DNA of 64,000 nt from Maniola hyperantus (GCF_902806685.2 NC_048548.1:11992557-12056556), one strand, 5' to 3'. Positions 10,692 to 21,238 are shown, counted from the first letter of the stretch. The notes: a model not told the origin generated them from the letters alone. Numbers and translations are program-made.

Positions 10692-11593
10692 TGCGACAAC
10701 GCTCTCTTGGCGCGTGGCAAAAATCGGAAATATCAAATCAAATCAAAATCAAATCAAATCAAATATTCTTTATTGCACATGTGGGTATGTATGTATATAC
10801 AGATGTTACACTTATTATAGTTTCACCACAAATAGCCATATTATGGCATGCAAAAAAATAAAACTAACTCCTAAAAACTAAAACCAACTTACTGACTTAA
10901 ATTACAATTGAATTATCTATTATTACTATTATTTAATACAGTTAATAATTATATTTTATACATACCTACTAGATTTAACAATATAATACAATACAATTTA
11001 AAGACTGCTAATAAAATAAATAAAAAATGCTACAACTTATTATAAATTTGTGTCTGTTAAATACTCTTTAATGGAATAGTATCTTTTATGTAGTAAAAAT
11101 TCTTTAATTCACCATTAAAATAAAATATCACCGCCATCTTCTGAAGTGTCACGCTGTCCCCTTAAAATGCAGTGTTGCTAAGTAAAAAATCTGAAATTCA
11201 CTGTTTTTGTTAAATATTAGAGCCATTCCATATATGTAAATAATAACACCACGATATATTATCCTGATAATATATACAGCATAAATGTGTCTAAATCTTA
11301 TGGCTATATTTAGCACTAGGTAAATATGGTTTTTGAGCAGGTAAACATGATAGTTAAGTTGCAAGCCCATGGCCTATAATTGGTTGTTTACTATCCTTTC
11401 TTGATTTGGAAACAGGGACGACTCCCCTGATTTCTCTTTGAGTTAAAATTAGATAAAACTTACACGTTTTACGACATTGACATTTTGAATATATTCCGTA
11501 AAATTGAGGAGATTTTATTTGCTGGCAGCCTTTGTTCTACAACTACGCCCCTCCCTGTCAATGTCATTTAAGTGCCAAAAAAGCCTTGTCGTA
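10692..11593. mobile_element. TA-type MITE split by a LINE insertion
   Basis: The left part (TGCGACAACGCTCTCTTGGC...AAATCGG, to about 10729) and the right part (about 11525-11593, ...AGCCTTGTCG) match the two ends of the MITE at 5717-5872 in reverse order. The intervening 790 bases are foreign. Confidence 0.65.
10730..11520 (-). mobile_element. LINE 3' fragment inserted into the MITE
   Basis: On the minus strand this ends in CAATAAAGAATATTTG followed by repeated TTTGA units, the structure of a CR1-like LINE 3' tail. The same CAATAAAGAATATT core ends the LINE at 36791-36820. No long ORF remains. Confidence 0.55.
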
Positions 11594-11954
11594 GAGTATT
11601 AATTAGAATCTCTCTCAGAATAAATACCTACCTGATTTAAATGGCCGTACTCTAGAAGTTTTTTCACTGGAATTTTTTACGAAGACCCAAACCCAAACCT
11701 AAAACATCATTATAATCAATCTTGCAGGTTCACAACTGAGCACGGGTCTGGAGAAGAAGAAATCAATTTACATTTACATTTTCTGATAAAAAATAAATCC
11801 TGCAGAAAATGATTTTAAAATAAGATAAAAATTAAAAGCGTTCTTTGTTAATGCATTCCACAATCCTCATTGCAACTTCGAATCGCTGCTGGAAGTATAG
11901 AACCCGTATAACTTCCCAGTTAGAAAGCCAGAGAAACTGTTGCCAGAGATTGAT

Positions 11955-12225
11955 CTTATTAGGGTTCCGTACCTCAAATGGAAACGGAACTCTTATAAGA
12001 TCACTTCGTTGTCTGTCTGTCTGTCGTGTCTGTCAAGAAACCTATAGGGTACCTACCTATACTTCCCGTTGACCTAGAAACATGAAATTTGGCAGGTAGG
12101 TAGGTTTTATAGCACACGTCGGACGAAAATCCGAAACCGTGAATTTGAAATTACTTTACGAGTCAGACTCGTGTACTGAGGGTTCCGTACTACAATCTTA
12201 TTTTCTCGACATTTTCTGCACGACT
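11955..12225. repeat. Chimeric family D repeat
   Basis: 11957-12145 reads in the AGGGTTCCGTACCTC direction. It is followed at about 12160-12225 by the opposite end (CGAGTCAGACTCG...GGGTTCCGTACTACAATC) in inverted orientation. The two halves therefore come from two copies or from a rearrangement. Confidence 0.55.
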
Positions 12226-12520
12226 GTTACGCAACAGGCGTTACAATCGCGTCACACTAGCGCCACGCACAAGCTACACACGCTCGGCAGATTCGCCACA
12301 TTCGCGCAACACGCGCAACACATTTTCTTCATACTTTTCACACAGGCGTGACAGACGCGCAACATACGCGCAACGCACGCGCCGCACACGCGCATCACAC
12401 GCGACACACATGCGCGACAAACGCGCAACACACGCACAACAGACGAGCAACTCTCGCACCACACACGCACGACAGACGCGCTACACACGCACAACACATG
12501 CGCTACACGCTCCACTCATG
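12225..12520. repeat. Degenerate ACACGCGCA minisatellite
   Basis: About 300 bases are built of imperfect units near ACACACGCGCA, roughly 10-12 bases each. The plus strand is almost free of T from 12350 to 12490, with long alternating purine-pyrimidine runs. Long ORFs in several frames here are by-products of the repeat. Confidence 0.75.
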
Positions 12521-12549
12521 CACCTCAGTAATAAAAAGTCATATAAAAG

Positions 12550-12715
12550 TCATAAACTGATTTTGATGAAAATGACTACTTAGGTAGCTTGCATCCCGGT
12601 GACAAACATATAGGCTACCTACTTTTTATAACGGAAAACCAAAGAATACCCACGGAATTTTTAAAAACCTAAATCTATGCGGATGAACTCACGGACATTA
12701 TCTAGATTCTAGTTA
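12550..12715 (-). repeat. Degenerate family A repeat
   Basis: It carries CTGATTTTGATGAAAAT, GTAGCTTGCATCCCG and a GCGGATGAACTCACGGACATTATCTAG end, matching the inverted family A layout. Confidence 0.5.
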
Positions 12716-12899
12716 GTCAATGAAACAAACAAGAATGAAGACAATTTCATAACTTTAACTCGATCGATTGGCGAATTTAGTGTTTTATAGTTTTCAATGA
12801 CCGTCACACTTAATCATTTTACCTGTAGTGTGTATGAATAACGGGGCTACCTACCTATACAGTATTCACTGTGTGTATGCGCTTCCATTTCTTCCTAGC

Positions 12900-13196
12900 G
12901 CGTTTTGTTTTTGCTAGAACGAGACGCGAATACAGCTTTAAGTGTTGGAATGTGCCCTCGCGCAACCTCAAAGGCTCAACACGACGCGCACAACCTCACA
13001 AGTCACAACCAGTCTTTCATTCGATCGCGGCTGCGCTGTAGCCGAACGCACTGCGCCTCGAATTACGAAAATATGTGTAAAATTTGCAGTTATAACAGTG
13101 TTTGTTGATAAGTGTCGGATTGTGTTGTAAGTGTGCAAAGTTTGTGTTATGAAGTGTAGCTGACGGAGGTGGGAAGGAAGACCGGGCTATTTACCT
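12900..13196 (+). promoter_or_regulatory. Possible promoter and non-coding first exon
   Basis: A GC-richer, non-repeat patch (GATCGCGGCTGCGCTGTAGCC near 13023) is followed by a GTGTTG/AAGTGTGCAAAGTTTGTGTT-type stretch, and ends in a good donor (ACCT|GTAAGT, junction 13196/13197). This is how lepidopteran 5' UTR exons often look. AGTCTTTC at 13011 could be the start site. No coding frame continues to the donor. If real, it could serve the plus-strand myosin, whose first coding exon at 50645 directly follows a splice acceptor. That link is inference. Confidence 0.3.
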
Positions 13197-13284
13197 GTAA
13201 GTTTATTAAAATCTTGGCGTACGTGTTTGGTGACGTTGTGGTTTTTGCTCCTGGGAGTCCTTGTCGTGGAACTAGTCTTTACTA

Positions 13285-13850
13285 TTTTAGTGTTAACTTA
13301 AGGGGTAATTTTATACCCATGCCATTTTGAACTAGAGCCCTGTCACTGGTAGATAATACTTAGGTACCTTGTTTCAATTCTATAAACTGGATTTTACTCG
13401 TTTATGCCTACTTTATATAATTTATACAAGTACATATTTATATTATTAATTTATTGTTATCTTAAGGGGTAGTTTTATACCCATGTCACTTCGAACTAGA
13501 GGCTAGCCTACCTAGTTGCCTGTTTCAATTCTATAAACTGGATTTTACTCGTTTATATAGGTACAGTAAGTACCTACATTAATTTAGTGTTATCTAGGGG
13601 TAGTTTTATAGCCATGCTGCTTTAAACAGGAGATTATCGACTTGCCACTGGTTGGCACGTACCTAGATAAGTATACAGAGCCTATCTATTTCGATCTTCT
13701 AAACTGGATTTTTACAGTTTTATTATAAGTATTGATTTAGTGTTATCTTAAGGGGTAGTTTTATACCCATAGTGCTTTAAACTGGAAATTATCGAGCTGC
13801 CACTGGTTGGCACGTGCCTAGATAGGTACAGATACTCGTATACCTATAGG
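13285..13850. repeat. Four-copy long tandem repeat
   Basis: Four degenerate units each contain TTAAGGGGTAGTTTTATACCCATG (near 13299, 13463, 13594 and 13749) and then a CTATAAACTGGATTTTACTC or ACTGGTTGGCACGT block. Spacings are about 164, 131 and 155 bases. There is no coding potential. Confidence 0.7.
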
Positions 13851-14162
13851 TATGTAGTTATTTATTCGTAAGTAAGTATAATATGTAGGTAGTCGGTACA
13901 TATTATAAGTAGGTACCTACTACCTACCTAGGATAGAATTTGTTTCAACAAAAAAATGCAGCCACACGACTCTGTAGAAGGTACCTACTGACTGACATCT
14001 AATTAACCTGTTCTTAATTGATGAATCCGAATCAATAGAACGTAAATAAGTACGCTTTGACCTACTTAATTACTTACAAACTAGAATATAACGCAGTCTA
14101 AGAAGTAAGAACTAAATTAATGATTAGAAACGATTAAATGTTTCTGATTCGGTAACAATTGC

Positions 14163-14260
14163 AAACCTCGATAGCTTAACGGTATCAACGCGGATTGAAT
14201 GCGAAAGGTCGTTCGGTTCGAACTTCACGCCTAGTAGACTGCGATATTATTCCAGACTAG
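14163..14260 (+). repeat. tRNA-derived SINE head fragment
   Basis: ATAGCTTAACGGTAT (A-box-like) and GGTTCGAACTT (B-box-like), 45 bases apart, give a tRNA-like head. The downstream CCTAGTAGACTGCG does not close an acceptor stem, so it is not a working tRNA gene. Confidence 0.45.
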
Positions 14261-14273
14261 GTAGGTATAGATA

Positions 14274-14427
14274 TAAGTCCCGCAAATTGCTATTGCGCTG
14301 GAACCATGTCTCATTAACATAGAAATGACGTCAGCCGAAATAAAAATATACCATCAGCTCGAAACTTCAGTCTAGTGCTGACGTCACTAAAATGGCGGCC
14401 ACGCGCATTACCAATTTGCGGGACTTA
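14274..14427. mobile_element. Family E MITE, intact
   Basis: Perfect 16-base inverted ends TAAGTCCCGCAAATTG / CAATTTGCGGGACTTA enclose 122 bases. These include inverted ATGACGTCAGC and GCTGACGTCACT blocks, each with a CRE-like TGACGTCA core. Truncated relatives are at 8552, 24397 and 53803. Confidence 0.85.
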
Positions 14428-14484
14428 AACCTACATGACTACAAAACCTATAGCTATCTATTACTTTATACCTAATGCCTATAC

Positions 14485-14770
14485 ATTTAAAAATCCGTGG
14501 GACCTCTTTGATTTTCCGGTATAAATAGTCGATCTCCAGGATGCAAATTATACTAAATAGGTAGGTAGGTAGGTAGATGATGTATGCAACTTTTTCCCCG
14601 TATAGGTTTTTTTTATTCCGTGGGAGCTCTTTGTCTTTTCCGGGACAAAAAGCAGCCTATATATGTCTGTCTCCGCGATGTAATGTAACTATGTACCTAC
14701 CTAGGTAGGCATTACATTTCGGCAAATTCGTGAAAACGTATAGCAGACTGACAGACAAACAATTTCGCAT
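14485..14770 (+). repeat. Two degenerate family A fragments
   Basis: CCGTGGGACCTCTTTGATTTTCCGG (14493) and CCGTGGGAGCTCTTTGTCTTTTCCGG (14619) are successive copies of the family A middle. They are separated by a GTAGGTAGGTAGGTAG run near 14560. The second ends at an AGACTGACAGACAAAC stretch. Confidence 0.5.
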
Positions 14771-14789
14771 TTTTAATATCTACATCAAA

Positions 14790-15718
14790 ACACTTTTATT
14801 TGATGATGGAATAAAAAACAAATAGGTAGGTGACTAAAATATGATTATGAGCTATTTATTGTTAAATAGTAAATACCATTACCATTAAATAAAATAATGG
14901 TTATGACGTCGCGTCAGGTGGTAGAGGTTACAGTGGAAATATTCATCGCATTCAGATAGGGCCCCAAACATCAGCAAAAAGTGATAGTGCGTGTTCCGGT
15001 TTTTAAAAAGACCAACCTGTTTCTTCAAATAACAGTCTGCCAAAAATAAAAATAAGAATGAAGTTGAGTCGCGAAAAATATGGCGGAATATTTTTACGTT
15101 AGCAATTATAAATGGAGCATGCTTTTGCCTAAGTTAGTTCCTGACTGTTATGTATTCTGAGCTTTGGCTATCTGCTTCCCTATTATGACGTCAACATGTG
15201 ATGTAATCTAAGACTGGTAGGGGAACAAAATTCAAAAAGTCCCGCAGGTAATACCTATACCTACTCCCTGCAGGTAGGTATACCAACCCAGTTTTATTTA
15301 ATCATGCATGTTTTAACAGAAAACTGAAAATAACTAGCTGAGCTAAAATTGATCGAGGACTCGACTATTTTCTCTTCTTCGATACTTTCGGGGTGTCCCT
15401 CCCTGTGGTCCCAGTCCATGGGCTCCTAATACTTAGATAATCTACCAAAATTTTATTTACCTACACTATGACCTCCGCAGGGCATTGTTTTGTTACGCCA
15501 GCATATCTATTTATCTAAGCATTTATATACATGTAAAAGGTACTCAGTGAACACTGAACAACAGATCTTATATCACGTAGGTACTGCGTAGATATGTGTT
15601 TATGTACTTATTGACAGCATCTGAAGTCATAAAACATTGCTGGTCACGTTTTTTCAAACATTACTAATTTTAACTAATCTAAGACATGAAGTAAGTAGGC
15701 ACCTACCTATTAGGTACA
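14790..15718. other. Gene-free stretch
   Basis: No ORF with coding character and no complete repeat is seen. A CCCGCAGGTA / TACCTGC inverted pair is near 15240-15275. Confidence 0.35.
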
Positions 15719-15719
15719 C

Positions 15720-15885
15720 TAATAATTATTATAAGCACGAAAGTGTGTGTGTCTGTTAACCTTTCCACAGCCCACCCGCTTCACAGATTTTGACCTTTGG
15801 CACAGAGATAGCTTAGTATTCCAGAGAGGAAGGCTCTTTTTATCCCAGAAAATAAAAGATTTCACAAGGGATTTATAAAAATCCA
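15720..15885 (-). repeat. Family A repeat, partial
   Basis: It starts TAATTATTATAAGCACGAAAGTGTG and runs through ACAGATTTTGAC and TATCCCAGAAAATAAAAGA. The CGTCCGCG end has been replaced by the adjoining GC-rich MITE. Confidence 0.5.
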
Positions 15886-15897
15886 CGCAGCAGAGAG

Positions 15898-16042
15898 ATG
15901 ACAGGACAGGACGAGATGGCAATCGGGGAGGGAATTCCCCGCACAGCCCCCACGTTAACCCGGCGAGCGTGGGTGACGTGCGGGTATGCGGGGCATCCCC
16001 CCGTCTAATCCCCGATTGCCATCTCGACCTGTCGCGCACTAT
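15898..16042. mobile_element. Family I GC-rich MITE
   Basis: The ends GAGATGGCAATCGGGGAGGG and CCCCGATTGCCATCTCGACC are inverted. The right end continues CTGTCGCGCACTAT, matching 17504-17642. The core is very GC-rich for this window and contains further short palindromes. Confidence 0.7.
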
Positions 16043-16049
16043 TATGCAA

Positions 16050-16850
16050 TTGAATATTTTGGAGGTAGGTACCTAATTTTGTGTTAATTAATGTCCATCA
16101 ATTTATATAAGTTGATTAATTAACTTTTGATTGCTCAATAATGAATGCTACTAATCGGCGTTTGTAATATTATAGTCGATGAGGTTTCGCCTACAAAAGA
16201 ATTCAACGAGTCATTTTGCAATTTTTCGGTCAGGAGTTTCGGACACCGCGCAAAATCTATAACAACATTTCATCTTTCAGAGATCTTTACAAAGATAAAA
16301 AGATAATTCCTCTTAATCTTTAAAAAACCCGGCCAAGTGCGAGACGGCGTAGGTACAAAGTGCCACGACTCACGAGACAGTGTCTTGAGGACTTGACTTC
16401 AGAGTTCAGACACACGAATTCGGGTCAAATAAATAAATAAAAACTTAAATCTATCCACAAGCACAGATAATAATGATTCACCTTCCACTATGACCTATAC
16501 TGACAGCTATGCAAAGGTCACGGCCCACGACACACACTCACAGAATATAAGTGGGTAATAATGAAATTGATGAGGAATGCTATTATTTATTTAGACAAAC
16601 AATAGCGAAAGATACGTCGAGGCAGATTTCATACTGTCAAGATTAAAAGCTCGACTAAGGAACGTGAAATTAAGTTTTAATTTGAAAAGTTGAAAGTTAC
16701 CTATAGATCTGTTTTAGCGTTTAAACTATCGTGAGTCATTTCCATTATACATTCCTGAACTGAGTCCCTGAAAAAGGACCCCGGAAGGGTTCGAAACTAG
16801 TCGGGCTAACGTCTCGACTAAACACGTGAGTACAGCCGGCTGTAAGATAT
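16050..16850. other. Gene-free stretch
   Basis: No gene is evident. A small family D end (CCCGGCCAAGTGCGAG) lies at about 16327-16342. Confidence 0.35.
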
Positions 16851-16854
16851 TATG

Positions 16855-17035
16855 GCAAAGTCAAAGTCAAAGTCAAATGATTTATTCAAAATAGGTAATA
16901 AATTACTCTTATTGATTGTCTGGTATAGTGTTAGATTTGTAAGATAATAATGTGAAATAATAATGTGTAAATAAGAAATATGTAACATAATGTTATAGAT
17001 CTACTGAGATAAAACGCCTTAACGCCTAAACCAAT
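16855..17035 (-). mobile_element. LINE 3' tail with GTCAAA repeats
   Basis: GGCAAAGTCAAAGTCAAAGTCAAATGATTTATTC reads on the minus strand as an A/T-rich 3' UTR ending in repeated TTTGAC units. The same sequence is at 58835-58910. Confidence 0.5.
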
Positions 17036-17039
17036 GACC

Positions 17040-17345
17040 TTAGATATTATAAATTTAGAGGAAATATGCCTTGAGTTCGATGGTTTAGCTGGGGGTTCCA
17101 TCCCGGGCACGCACCTCTAACTTTTCGGAGTTATGTGTGTTTTCAGTAATTAAATATCACTTGCTTTAACGGTGAAGGAAACATCGTGAGGAAACCAGCA
17201 CACCTGAGAGTGCTTCATAATGCGCTCAAAGATGTGTGAAGTTTGCCAATCTGCACTTAGTCAGTGTGGTTACTGTGGTAGACTATGGCCAAACCCCTTC
17301 TCATTCTGACAGGAGACCCGTGCTCTGTAGTGAGCCGGCGGCGGT
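17040..17345 (+). repeat. Lepidopteran SINE (SINE-1)
   Basis: It runs TTCCATCCCGGGCACGCACC, CTTGCTTTAACGGTGAAGGAAACATCGTGAGGAAACC, then GCCAATCTGCACTT and GGAGACCCGTGCTC. The same order occurs at 40385 and 61310 and, inverted, at 26900, 51075 and 51670. Confidence 0.7.
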
Positions 17346-17503
17346 GCACTAAGGAAGAAAAAATACTACGAGAATCTAAGTCGATCAAGACGCGGGAAAC
17401 ATCTTAAGTTCCCAATATTTTGTCAATCTGTCTAGTAATCACAGTAATTTCTACCTAAAATTATTATCGATATTATAATATCGATGTAGAAAACGTATGT
17501 ACT

Positions 17504-17642
17504 ATAGTCCGCGACAGATTGAGATGGCAATTGGGGTACGAGGCGGGGAGACGCCTCGCTCGCCCGCACCGGGTTAGCGTGGGGACTGCGGGTTTGCGGG
17601 GCATTCCCTCTCCGATTGCCATTTCAACCTGTCGCGTACTAT
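17504..17642. mobile_element. Family I GC-rich MITE, full length
   Basis: The ends ATAGTCCGCGACAGATTGAGATGGCAATTGGGG and TCTCCGATTGCCATTTCAACCTGTCGCGTACTAT are inverted copies of each other, giving imperfect repeats of about 34 bases. Confidence 0.8.
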
Positions 17643-17900
17643 ACCTACCTATTTTAAAAATTACAACTATAACTATATATATATTTGTATTTTGTAATAA
17701 TTTATTATAAATTATAGAATATTACTACACATTAAAATATGCTTAGCACATGAATAAAATCGTGCGCAGGCACAAAGATGAGTCAGTACTCACTTCGTTT
17801 TTGCGATTGTGTGTACTTATGCAATTAAAATTTTGTCCGCTCACTGAATATCAATGTCAGAATTCGTGCAATAACAATAAAATAAAAATATTCGTGCCTA

Positions 17901-18158
17901 AATATATAAAAGGAAAAGGTGCCTAACCCGACTGAGGGTTATTCCCGTTGAGTCACACCCACTGACCGACGCGACCTATCAATGCACAGCTCAATCAAAC
18001 TACTGGACGTACTGGGCTGGGCATGCAGATAGCTATTATGACGTATATACATCGAAAAGGAATCGATAGGAAAGGATTTTTGAAAATTCATCCCCTAAAA
18101 TAGGAGTTTAAAATTTGTGTAGTCCACGTGGACGAAGTTGCAAACACAAGCTAGTCGT
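17901..18158 (-). repeat. Family B repeat
   Basis: It starts TAAATATATAAAAGGAAAAGGTG and ends AGTCCACGTGGACGAAGTTGCAAACACAAGCTAG, the inverted form of family B, with small insertions. Confidence 0.65.
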
Positions 18159-18159
18159 T

Positions 18160-18719
18160 TTATATAATGGATAATAAAAAGACTATCATACACTGATATT
18201 ATTATAACTTTGTACCCACATTAAATATCCATAGGTAAGTAGTAGGCTAGTAGGTACTTTATGTTCAGGCGGTGAGGCGGTTCAGACGGCGCGGCGCAAG
18301 ACCATGGCGTGTGGAATCCCTGTAAGAGATCCATCTCCAAAGTCACAATAACAAGGTTTTTTTTAAAAATCCCGCGGGAATTCTACCAAAAATTCCCGCG
18401 ATGTAAATATACCAAAGGGAGGACTATACCCTATTAGCTTTCGCAGAATGTCGCCTTTGCCGGCCGGCTGATTTGTCAAACTTATTCGCCATAAACAAAA
18501 CATTCGCCGTATCCCGAATAGTTTGCCAACTGATTTGCCGAATGCAGACTTTTCGTAAACCCGAACTCGAATCATTTGCCGAATCCTGATAGTGGAGCTT
18601 TCAGCCTACCATAAAAGCAATTATTAATGTCTACTTTCTTTTTATGTGTTCAGTTTTGAAGATGCGAATGATACGCCAAAGAATTATAGCAGTTTGAGGA
18701 CAAACGGACAATCCATTAG
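18160..18719. other. Gene-free stretch
   Basis: No clear gene is seen. CCCGCGGGAATTCTACCAAAAATTCCCGCG (18371-18400) is a short palindromic sequence. The ATTTGCCGAAT-like word is repeated several times between 18470 and 18590. Confidence 0.35.
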
Positions 18720-19007
18720 TGCAATGTTGTTGACGTGATGAATTTCGTAGAAAGCGCGGTCCGGCCGATAATAGAAAAGTGTTGTAACGGATTTCTCCAA
18801 TACTTACGTCCCCGTATGTGCACGCATTTGTTCGAAATTGCCTTGGATCTCTCTTCACAGCTCTTCAGGCGTTTAGAAATGAATATGAGGGATCTACTTA
18901 CATGCTTGATTTGGGAGAACGTTCAAGTTTTATGCGGGCCTATAACCAATTCATTGTTTAAGTTTTACTTACCCACAACAGAATGCGTACGGACTACAGG
19001 GCAATAA
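18720..19007 (+). CDS. Orphan ORF ending in a poly(A) signal
   Basis: An open frame of 95 codons follows a stop at 18717-18719; the first ATG is at 18738. The product is mixed in composition, with PRMCTHLFEIALDLS and DLLTCLIWENVQVL as its most protein-like segments. I recognise no family. The stop codon (CAATAAAG, TAA at 19005-19007) overlaps an AATAAA signal, followed at once by GTTGTGTGTGTATGTT, a GT-rich downstream element. That arrangement fits a terminal exon with almost no 3' UTR. No strong upstream acceptor is visible. It may be a last exon, a gene fragment or chance. Confidence 0.3.
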   Translation, partial: CNVVDVMNFVESAVRPIIEKCCNGFLQYLRPRMCTHLFEIALDLSSQLFRRLEMNMRDLLTCLIWENVQVLCGPITNSLFKFYLPTTECVRTTGQ

Positions 19008-19334
19008 AGTTGTGTGTGTATGTTAGGTCGTTGTACCGATTTTGATGTGATTATCGTATTAAATTCATAGGTAGGTTTCATCAGACTAGGTTTTTAGATA
19101 CCTATGTTTTACATACGTTTTTACGTACGTACCTGTGATCCAAAAAAACCACGACTGATTTTTTTTATTGGGTCACTGAACTTGCAATCTGTCACTTAAT
19201 GTTAATTTTCAAAGGTAATATCATTAAAACATAGATAGCCTTGAAATGACCACACCATGACAATGTTACAAGAGAAACTGAAGCTAAAACTACTAAACAG
19301 AAAATATAATTAAAATAAACCACCTACAGTCTAG

Positions 19335-19597
19335 GTGTCTTCGCACTTCGACCGTCCGCTGTGCCAGATCCTTCTTTCCACGCACATGCAAACTATGAAA
19401 CCAACTCCCATCGGCGGTGTTCCCACTAGATTACAACATGGGGTTATTCAAAGGGCGGACCAACAAATTCCTAAAAGGCCGGGCGGCAACGCATCGACGT
19501 TTCCTCTGGTGCTGCAAATGTTCATGGGCGGCGGTAATCACTTAACATCAGGTGACCCGCCTGCTCGTTTGCTCGCTATCTCTATTTAAAAAAAAAC
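19335..19597 (+). mobile_element. LINE 3' end, frameshifted
   Basis: The sequence from CATCGGCGGTGTTCCCACTAG to the A-run near 19590 matches 34028-34214. In the 34-kb copy it reads as a reverse-transcriptase C-terminus (VFPLDYNMGLFKGRTNKFL). Here extra bases near 19490 shift the frame. Confidence 0.65.
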
Positions 19598-19705
19598 AAT
19601 AGCAATAGCTGTTACAATATGAATGAGAAAACACAAGAATTAAAACTTTTTATATTTCCCATAGGTATATTGTCATAATCTTTTTACAGACGCATTTATT
19701 TCCAA

Positions 19706-20061
19706 TAGCTGATCCCCGCGGCTTCGCCCGCGTAGATTTAGGTTTTTAAAGATCCCGTATAGCCTATGTCACTCAGGAATAATGTAGCTTTCTACTGGTG
19801 AAAGAATTTTTAAAATCGGTTCAGTAGTTCTAAAGATTACCCCCTACAAACAAACTTAACGACATTACCTCTTTATATAATACTAGCTGATCCCCGCGGC
19901 TTCGCCCGCGTAGATTTAGGTTTTTAAAGATCCCGTATAGCCTATGTCACTCAGGAATAATGTAGCTTTCTACTGGTGAAAGAATTTTTAAAATCGGTTC
20001 AGTAGTTCTAAAGATTACCCCCTACAAACAAACTTAACGACATTACCTCTTTATATAATAC
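19706..20061 (+). repeat. 178-bp tandem duplication of a family C repeat
   Basis: Two head-to-tail 178-base units (19706-19883 and 19884-20061) start TAGCTGATCCCCGCGGCTTCG and end CTTTATATAATAC. Reading across, they appear identical over almost their whole length, so the duplication is recent. Confidence 0.85.
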
Positions 20062-21238
20062 AACGGGCCGTGCAGCAGAAATCGTAATATTTTAATTTCG
20101 CCATAACTTCAAAACCAAACGTCCAATTTTAATCATTCAAAGACCAAATATTATCTCCATAAACTGTTCTTAGCGATGAAATCATTTATTTTGATAAGGA
20201 TTAATAGCATGAGTAAAATAAACGCGTTTAAATGTAGTCCAAAAAAAATTCAAGATTTTTAAATAAAAAAATGGTTGCTGTGCCTCACTCGACATAGATG
20301 GGTATAGTGTGTCGCGGACTTTTTTGTAGATATTTATAAGATCTACAATTAATTAGAACATTTTATGGTTCTATCTTTTATAGTTTAGGCAGCGTACGCA
20401 AAATAAGTAACTTTTCTGGTTGATTTTTTACACCTTGTGTCCGAAAAACCCAAATATCTTACGGAACCCTATTTTTTTCCAAAATAAAATATAGCCTATG
20501 TTACTCGTGGATAATGTAGCTTTCGAATGGTGAAAGAATTTTTAAAATCGGTCCAGTAGTTTTTGAGCCTATTCAGTACAAACAAACAAACAAACAAACA
20601 AACAAACAAAGTTTTCCTCTTTATAATATTAGTGTAGATAATACAACGGGCCGTGCAGCAGAAATCGTAATATTTTAATTTCGCCATAACTTCAAAACCA
20701 AACGTCCAATTTTAATCATTCAAAGACCAAATATTATCTCCATAAACTGTTCTTAGTGATGAAATCATTTATTTTGATAAGGATTAATAGCATGAGTAAA
20801 ATAAACGCGTTTAAATGTAGTCCAAAAAAAATTCAAGATTTTTAAATAAAAAAATGGTTGCTGTGCCTCACTCGACATAGATGGGTATAGTGTGTCGCGG
20901 ACTTTTTTGTAGATATTTATAAGATCTACAATTAATAAGAACATTTTATGGTTCTATCTTTTATAGTTTAGGCAGCGTACGCAAAATAAGTAACTTTTCT
21001 GGTTGATTTTTTACACCTTGTGTCCGAAAAACCCAAATATCTTACGGAACCCTATTTTTTCCAAAATAAAATATAGCCTATGTTACTCGTGGATAATGTA
21101 GCTTTCGAATGGTGAAAGAATTTTTAAAATCGGTCCAGTAGTTTTTGAGCCTATTCAGTACAAACAAACAAACAAACAAACAAACAAACAAACAAACAAA
21201 CAAACAAACAAAGTTTTCCTCTTTATAATATTAGTGTA
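20062..21238 (+). repeat. 583-bp tandem duplication
   Basis: Two direct copies start AACGGGCCGTGCAGCAG at 20062 and 20645. They differ by only a few substitutions, one T in a T-run, and the length of a CAAA microsatellite (20577-20609 versus 21160-21212). The right third of each unit (TATAGCCTATGTTACTCG..GTAGCTTTCGAATGG) is homologous to the 178-base unit just upstream. No ORF is conserved. Confidence 0.85.

Noticed and set aside
12252..12560. Cys/Val/Arg-rich and His/Thr/Arg-rich ORFs on both strands
   Set aside because: All are by-products of the ACACGCGCA minisatellite, with no start context or domain.
19706..21238. Possible CRISPR-like array from regular repeats
   Set aside because: There are only two copies of each unit, no short repeats with unique spacers, and the genome is eukaryotic.
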